DNA of 10,263 nt from Cephalothrix spiralis (lineage: Eukaryota > Nemertea > Palaeonemertea > Archinemertea > Cephalotrichidae), in the NCBI GenBank assembly GCA_032353305.1, contig JAUCNG010412136.1, positions 1 through 10,263 of the forward strand, in the 5' to 3' direction. How positions within the stretch are numbered: the first letter of the stretch is position 1; the number at the start of each line of letters is the position of its first letter. Made by a program: the position numbers and the translations under genes. This document shows, one piece after another, positions 1 through 7,100 of the stretch. A model generated the notes under the pieces. That model had not been told where the DNA came from. It searched no databases and saw nothing but the letters and a program-made list of their open reading frames with translations.

Positions 1-338
1 CAATTCATTATCTCGCATATTTTTGAAGATACAACCTTCTAAACAGCGGGACAGATTTAAGGGCCCACCCGATATAAAGTTTATCAAATATATAATAAAT
101 TGAGTTTGAGAATAGACCACTGTTCTAGAAGTTGAAATCATTTAGGGCTTCTATTTTCTATTCTGATATTAATTATGAAAACCCATATTTTACAACGAAT
201 ATATTGTACATGTAGGTCTTAATAATAAGCATTATATTAAAGTCTTTCAGAAGACGACCTTCATGACACTAAATAAATTGTGAACATTGAAAATGCATAT
301 CCACATGTAGTTTGTGTCCTAATATTCTCTTTAGAGGG

Positions 339-449
339 TAACCGACACCCACCCATTTTCCAAATTAGTCTTGCGTAAGACTAATTTTTTACACAGGTAA
401 CTGGCACCCACCCATTTTCCAAATAACTGGCACCCACCCATTTTCCAAA
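339..449. repeat. 26-base repeat, three copies (339-364, 398-423, 424-449) around a hairpin
   Basis: The unit begins TAACTGGCACCCACCC and ends ATTTTCCAAA. Copies two and three are identical and directly adjacent; copy one differs at two positions (TAACCGAC instead of TAACTGGC) and is separated from copy two by 33 bases that contain most of a perfect inverted repeat. Confidence 0.95.
362..387. repeat. Perfect 11-base inverted repeat with 4-base loop
   Basis: AAATTAGTCTT (362-372), loop GCGT, AAGACTAATTT (377-387). It could form a stable hairpin and sits between copies one and two of the 26-base repeat. As RNA it would end in a T run on the plus strand, but there is no reason to call a terminator in animal DNA. 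Confidence 0.9.
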
Positions 450-463
450 CCATTTTTCGAATT

Positions 464-552
464 TATCTGACGCGACACCAACATTTCTAAATTTTCAAAC
501 TTTTTGACACGTGGTGAAATCTGATGCGACATCCAACTTTTTGATGCGTGGT
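464..552. repeat. Degenerate direct repeat (464-515 and 519-552)
   Basis: ATCTGACGCGACACCAAC and ATCTGATGCGACATCCAAC are near-copies, as are CTTTTTGACACGTGGT and CTTTTTGATGCGTGGT that follow them. The first copy carries an extra insert between the two halves. Confidence 0.75.
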
Positions 553-668
553 CCAGATCCCACCCAACTAACGTTTGTTCAATCATTAATCTTTCACAGA
601 CCCTTTTTTTACTAATCAGATTATTCTAATTCTAAGCTTGTGGCCACAAAATCATTAAATGAGACGCA

Positions 669-731
669 AAATCAAAATATCAAGGCTTAATATTAAATGA
701 ATAATGAATTGAAATCAAAATATCAAGGCTT
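669..731. repeat. Perfect 20-base direct repeat (669-688 and 712-731)
   Basis: AAATCAAAATATCAAGGCTT occurs twice, 43 bases apart from start to start, with an AT-rich spacer. Confidence 0.95.
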
Positions 732-770
732 TTTGTAGTAATTTTCCTTACGTAAGCTAAGTTTTATCTC

Positions 771-854
771 AAATTTTCAAGACGCCCACCAATTAACCTT
801 ATACGTGAGGTTACTTTTTTCACAAATTTTTCAAGTCACCCACCAATTAACCTT
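771..854. repeat. Near-identical direct repeat of about 30 bases (771-800 and 824-854)
   Basis: Both copies run from AAATTTT(T)CAAG to CCCACCAATTAACCTT with a few differences in the middle (ACGCC against TCACC). The period is 53 bases. The CCCACC core recalls the 26-base repeat upstream, so the two sets may be related. Confidence 0.9.
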
Positions 855-921
855 TATGTCATTAAAAAAAGTTTGCATTATAAAATCATCTTGCAATTTT
901 TCAAAACATTGCAAATTTAAG

Positions 922-1109
922 TCATTTCAGACCAGCAATTTCTTTATTGAGTTTCCTGATATTATAGTCTATTAACTGCTCTTGCCTTGACAAACTGGGA
1001 TTTGTATAGACTTGTGTATGTATTTCTATAACTTGATTTCGAGATCTTGTGTGAGTTCTGCACCAATTTTGAACAGCCTGTCGTTTTATGATGATCACCA
1101 TAACGGTTG
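922..1109 (-). CDS. Exon h: end of transmembrane helix, cytoplasmic tail and stop
   Basis: The acceptor sits after a long T-rich tract ending ATTTATAG; coding starts at 1109 in phase 1 and ends with TGA at 922-924. It encodes TVMVIIIKRQAVQNWCRTHT, then RSRNQVIEIHTQVYTNPSL and on to NKEIAGLK. The hydrophobic start, the basic cluster right after it and a polar tail are what the gene's C-terminus should look like. The tail has no recognised domain; VYTNP fits the pYxN consensus of Grb2-type SH2 ligands if phosphorylated (inference). An alternative acceptor at 1168-1169 would extend this exon to 1167 and enter in phase 0. The plus-strand open frame over this area is its antisense shadow. Confidence 0.8.
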
Positions 1110-4100
1110 CTATAAATATAATAAAAGATATAACAAAAATAATATATGTTATTTTAAGAGTCGTGAGCTAAAAAGTCGTTGTTTGAATTGTTTATTTCAA
1201 ATATTCCAAATATATCGAACCCATTATTTACATGCATGTGTCAATTATAATACTCAGTACTCAGGAAAATCAAAAACAATCATTCATTATATTTTTGGAA
1301 AGCTTGTGAAAATTCTAGGCTTTGGGGCCTCAGAGGGAAAATGGTATCTTATTATTGTATTGGACCAAGTTACGGATCAAAAAATATTTTTGGGAACCAG
1401 CTTGAAAGAAATGCAAAACAATGCGAATTTGGCCCCCTGAAGCTGGCCCGACCCTTTTGAAAATATAAACTGGAACCTAAAATTTCCCAAAGCTTTCAAA
1501 AAATAGAAGGGTTGGTGGGCTTTAGGCCCGTATTTCCGAGATTTTCGCTCCACATGCATTTTTATATTGTTTCCCAGGGTAAATCCACATAAGTTGGAAA
1601 TCTTAATAGAATCTTAAAAATCGACAATTTAATAATAATATTTATGTACCTCTTGGGATACGAAATCGGGTTATGGAATGCCTTAGTTGTGGCAAGGGCG
1701 TCGAAAATTAATCCGGGTTACAAGGCAAGCCCCAAAACGCCCTATAAATCAAATGGATACCCCCTTCCTCCTTCACCTTAAAATTTTGCATTTCATCAAT
1801 ACATTTTGCTTTATAGTGCTTAATTCGATATAGAGGCCACCTATCGGCGCTATAATTTAGATAGTATGGTAAATGGCTTCGCTAATGATATTACGACTTA
1901 CGAATCAGAAACATAATCAATGCACCAGCAATAGCAATCACGATGGCCATCTAAAAATAAAAAAATGAATGTTTTCATGTTGTGTACATATAAAAACTAA
2001 CTTATCATACAAATTATCACAATTCAATTTCATCAGAAATTTTTGATTGTATTGAGTTAAAATAACTTACTTTTTTAGAAAAATAACTTTGCTTTTAAAA
2101 TGCATCCTCACATGTCCGGGCCATAGAACAGCGCTTGCCTAGGAACGAGGATGTTTAAAATGGTGTATCTATATACTTACATTATCTGGATTGTTCCAAA
2201 AGTAACTTGTTGTTGACTTGTCCTCATAATCTTTGTCATTAACACCTAAGGATATAAATAAAAAGCAACATCATTTTATATCCGAGACAATCCGAGAAAT
2301 AATTTTTACACAAGTAATAAAGATTTTTAAAATCTCATAACAATCAATTAAAATGTTTGTCTTTTAAACTATTTATCGTACTGTCAGTTATTAGCATAAA
2401 TGAAATGTATAGTTCATCACACCCATCGTCAAAATTAGCCTATAATTAGCCTATATAAAAAAAAATTTAATACCAATAAATACTGTATAGAATTAATACA
2501 AGTACCATTTTCCATTTTCCAAAATAAACTTTAAACTCTTCGAATGTACTGCACTATACTGATTTATTTTATGGTAATGAATTGAATATGTACACAATAT
2601 AAAAAACTTTAAATTCAGTCATATCTCCAACAATAATTTTAAACGACCCATTCGAGAGGAAGAAAATGTGCAATATTTCAGCAATCTTAATTAATATACA
2701 TGTACATGTATTCAAATTTTGTCTAATATGATTATTGGAGGTTTAAAGGAATAAATAAACACTATTTATTGTACTTTAACTAAGCTATCTAAATTTTTCT
2801 ATATATCTGACTTTACTACCTGGTGAAGTTATTTTTTTGATGAGTTTGCAGTGAGCTTCTAATGTGGAACCCTCGTCAATTGTTGAAAATCCATTGGGAC
2901 ATTTCTTACATTTTCCTGTTCCCTCATCACTATAAAACCCGACTGGACATGCAACTGAAAATTCATAAATTATTCATTAAATACCACAATGAGATACAAT
3001 AATAAAATTGTGAATCCTATGACTGAGAACAACGCCAAATTGTAAAATGTTTGCAGTTTTAACTTTATACTCTAAAACATCTTATTCTATTGAAAAAAAC
3101 TTTTTTTTGTCATTTGTTGAAATTTTTTTAAAGAGATATTCCTGACTTACCACATATATGCGCCATTTTTTCTCTTGGTTGATATCCAAGAAGACAAACT
3201 GTATAGACACTTGATGAATGATAGCTTGCACGGTTGATTACATATGTATTATTTTCATATTTTATCTTGTACTCTTCACTTCGTACATCTGTGTGGATTC
3301 TAGCTATTATATCCAAGATGTCATTTCTGGCTACATCAAATATTTTTGCTTCCTTAGATGTATCTTCTGTTTGTACTTCTTTTCCTGCATACTCAATCAT
3401 GTATTTTAGTCGTAGACTTACATCTTGATGATATCCTATGTTAAACTTATCAATCACGGTGTAATTATTTGATATTTTGTTTTCTAATGACTCTCTCAAG
3501 ACAGTTTCATTTATCAAGGTAGACTGCCTATTAGATGCACGAGCTTTTTCATCATATAACTGAAAGGTTACTGTAATTGCAGGTTGTCCAAATACCATTT
3601 TCTTTATTTTCAATACAACAACATTTGATGAGACTTTACCGTATGTATTGTATGCTTCACACCAATATTCTCCAGAATCTGTTTCTTCTGGTGTGGTAAC
3701 ATTATAGATGGCTGATTCTGCTTTTGAGCAATGTGTCTTATGCTGCAAATCTGTGAAACACCAATCGATTCGCGGTTTTGGGTTTCCAGATGCTGTGCAA
3801 GTAAGATTAATACCATCTTTTAACTCAACGGGAACCAGAATTGTTGAATTCCCTGGACCTTTTGTGATTTTTGGTGGTAGCTCAACAGACACCACTGCAG
3901 GGGCTGATGTAACATTCACCATCACATTCCCTATCATACATTGATATTTTCCACCATCTATGACGGTGGCAGATTCAATAACAAATGTACTGTTACTACT
4001 TGCTGATGTAATATTCATCAGATGGTCATCTTTCAACCACCAGACAGAGACATTTCCTTTTTGTGATGCAGCCACACAACACAACTTTTTCGACTGACCT

Positions 4101-7100
4101 TTGAGGATGCGTAATGATTTTGGCGTAGTCAGGAATTGAGGTGGTGCGATACAGTATAAATTTAAGTCATTAACTTCCTTTAACTTTTCTATAATTGATT
4201 TTGATCTTCGAAGTACTTCTGTAGCATTGATATTGTCATCATTGTTCTGAAGGAGATCAAGATATTCATCCTCAAGATTAGCAATGAGTTCCTTTATTTT
4301 TTCTATATTTGGAAATCCTGGTTCTGAACGCACAAACATTGATAACAATTCCCTCATTTTAACGAGAACACAATCAGAGAAAGTTTGACAATCTAAAGTA
4401 GCATACCGCGTGGTTGTTATGTTTCCCATTTTGGATTTCCATTCATCCAGGAATGGATATTTCTTTGGTTTATCATGTTCTAACTTGGCATCATGGAGTA
4501 TAGACTTAGACACATTCTGTGCATCTTTGACATCATTATCTGACAATGACTCATTAAGCATTTCACTTAGCTGCTCCTGGGTTATGTTATATTCTGACAT
4601 CGCCTCAGTTACATTTATACCCAATGATTCAAATGTCATGTTACTTGGTTTGGTATAATTTTTTATTTCAGTTTGAGATTCGAATGTTTGATTAGCTTCA
4701 GCCTTTGCCATTGAATCTGTCGCATTTGAAACACTGCTTAAAATACTTGATGTTATTTCTTGTAAACTGTTCATAGATGTGTTGAAGTAGGAGAAGAAAT
4801 CATTGAATTGCAGACATTTCTTTCTAAAGTATTCAACTCTCATCGCTTCATTACTTGATGAACTATTTAAAGTATCAGTTGAATTTTCAATAAATATGGT
4901 TTCATCGATTGTTTGGTTTGTAAGTAAGTCTGTCATGCTTTGCCCATCTAAACTGCGTCGCCACCTATGATGATACACATATGCTTGGTATTCAAGATCA
5001 CGTTTTCTCCGACTGCTTCCTCCCAATAAGTCAACCAATTTGTCAAGGATCCATTTAGCTGCTTCCCATATGCCAATGGCAGGACTTTTGAAGTTAATTG
5101 AGAATTTAACATGGCGCCATCCCGTCCAGAAAAGATTTATTTTACAATCAACTTCAAAGATGAATTGACCGGCAATCTGAAATTCAGTTGCAAACCCACA
5201 TCTTTTGACATCAATTGGTATGAGTTTAACAAGGAATTCGAAGATCTTTAGAGCACCTTTAAGTGCCAACCTTAAAACTTTAACTGCTAACTTTGCTGCC
5301 TTTAAGGTCCATTTTACCCCTTCCAGTGCAAATTCTGCTATGTAAAATGGGGTTTTTGCCAAATCTACTAAAACCTTTGCATTTTCAACCAGAAATGCGG
5401 AAAAATAAAGTAATCCCTCAATTAAACGAAGACCAAACATTGCTATTCTCACCAAAAATTTTGCTACTCCAAGCAGAACGTATGCAGCAGCTCGTAATAA
5501 ATAGCAAAGAAGATTCCCCAATATACAAACGATATTTGGTACTTTAAGCATACATCTCGTAAAACACGGATAGTAAAAACGCATTCCCCATACACGCTTT
5601 TTACAAAGTTTGAGACCTGGAATACAAATAGGTTTACATTTCATTATTTTGCATAATCTGTCAACTTTTTTCTGGTGCTTGCTAAGATTGTCAACTGCTT
5701 CTTTCCAACTGCGTCTCTTTTTGGCTACATTATATGCCAATAGCCTCAACTTGTCAGCTGCTTTTTTAAAAATCTTCTTGGCATTGTCAAGTTCATTCTT
5801 TTTTTCATCTAACCATTTTTGTGCTGCTGTTAAACTACTAATAGCTATGTCAACTCCCTTTTGAACTTCTTTTAAGCGATCATCTGCAAATTTTGCAATT
5901 CCTTGTGCAGTTTTGTAAAGAGCATCTTTCAAACTTCCATCAAACGAATTGTCCCCACCTGGGATAAACTTCACCACTGCCCTTGCACCAGCTTTGTTGA
6001 TTGGTACATTGTACAATTTCGTATTGATTGAAACGCTTACGCGGAACAAGTTCCAAGCTTTAAATTCAACGCTAACTGCAAAACCTTGACTACTTATGTA
6101 AAAGCTCTTTTTGATAGTCATGCCAAGTATATGTAGACTACAAAATCCTCTCATGAGAAATTTATTTTGCCTTGCAACCGCTATTTCCAATCCGTAATCC
6201 TTTCCAGATTCAATTTTGAGCCAAAATGATATGCGAGCTGTCTTAGTAACATGTCCATAAAATAAGAATGCTTTTTCATCTTTGAGTAATTCATACACTG
6301 ATTTAAAGTGGTGGCATTGTCGGATTTGTTTAGCATAAATCATCTCTAAGTCTAGCTTAACTTTAACTATGAATATGTCAAACATAACTTCAGTTTTTAA
6401 ACCCATTCCATCCGGATTGAAAAACACCGCTTTAACATCCCTTTGAAATTGCAAAAAAAGTTTCATAATTTGACCTTTTATATTACTGATTTCAGCTTCA
6501 ATGGCATTCATTATTTTTTGTATCATTGATTTGATTGGCATTAAAAGTGAATTAAATAGACGATTAAGCATTATATTGATGTCCTTAACGTCATCAGTCA
6601 TATGTGCAAACACGTCTGATAATTTATTGAAATCAGGAGTACCAATATTTTTCAATAGATCTGTCACTATGTTTCTAAGTGTTTCTAATTTTGCCAGAAG
6701 TTCATTTAAGAAGGTTTTCCCTGTCGATATCACTTCAGTTATTAAGGTGTTCAACGAATTCTTAATCGTTTCAATAACTCTATCAAGGCGAATTTTTAAG
6801 TCTAGAATATCAGGAATTCTTGGTGATTTTATGTTTGTTATCTTTACATTGTCATAGGTGATAAACATGTATGCTGTCGTTGTCATAATCTCTGTCAAAT
6901 GGCCAATAAACGGTATAGCAGCAAAAGGATTGACTACAAGCTTGAGCTTGAAGTACATCCCAGCAGGGTTAGCATTAGGTGTACACCTTTTACGAGCTTC
7001 AAGTCCTGAAATCACATAAAGGGAGATATGAATATTCTTACTCAATAACTCAATAACTTGTATCAATATAACATCCAAAATTATTTTGAAAAAATAGATA

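Larger units (their letters stand above)
1..921. other. Downstream flank: 3' UTR and intergenic DNA with short repeats
   Basis: This follows the stop codon of the minus-strand gene. No convincing gene is seen. On the minus strand no canonical AATAAA occurs between the stop and the window edge; variants are CATAAA (853-858) and AGTAAA (608-613). The stretch 337-860 is filled with short direct and inverted repeats listed separately. Confidence 0.5.

Noticed and set aside
362-396. Hairpin followed by a T run as a transcription terminator
   Set aside because: Rho-independent terminators are bacterial; the surroundings are a eukaryotic gene flank and no gene on the plus strand ends there.
389-586. 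Minus-strand open frame of 65 codons
   Set aside because: It runs through the tandem and degenerate repeats, and its product simply reflects the repeat units.
1012-1440. Plus-strand open frame of 142 codons
   Set aside because: It lies antisense to the coding exon at 922-1109 and continues through the intron. Composition is low-complexity (Tyr, Asn, Lys) and no motif is visible.
1377-1559. Minus-strand open frame of 60 codons as a possible additional exon
   Set aside because: It lies in the intron between exons g and h, has no splice sites that fit the required phases, and has no domain signal.
6501-6857. Plus-strand open frame of 118 codons opposite the large exon
   Set aside because: Antisense shadow of a helical coding region; no independent splice or motif support. 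The same holds for the other plus-strand frames within 3218-5864 and 8910-9389.
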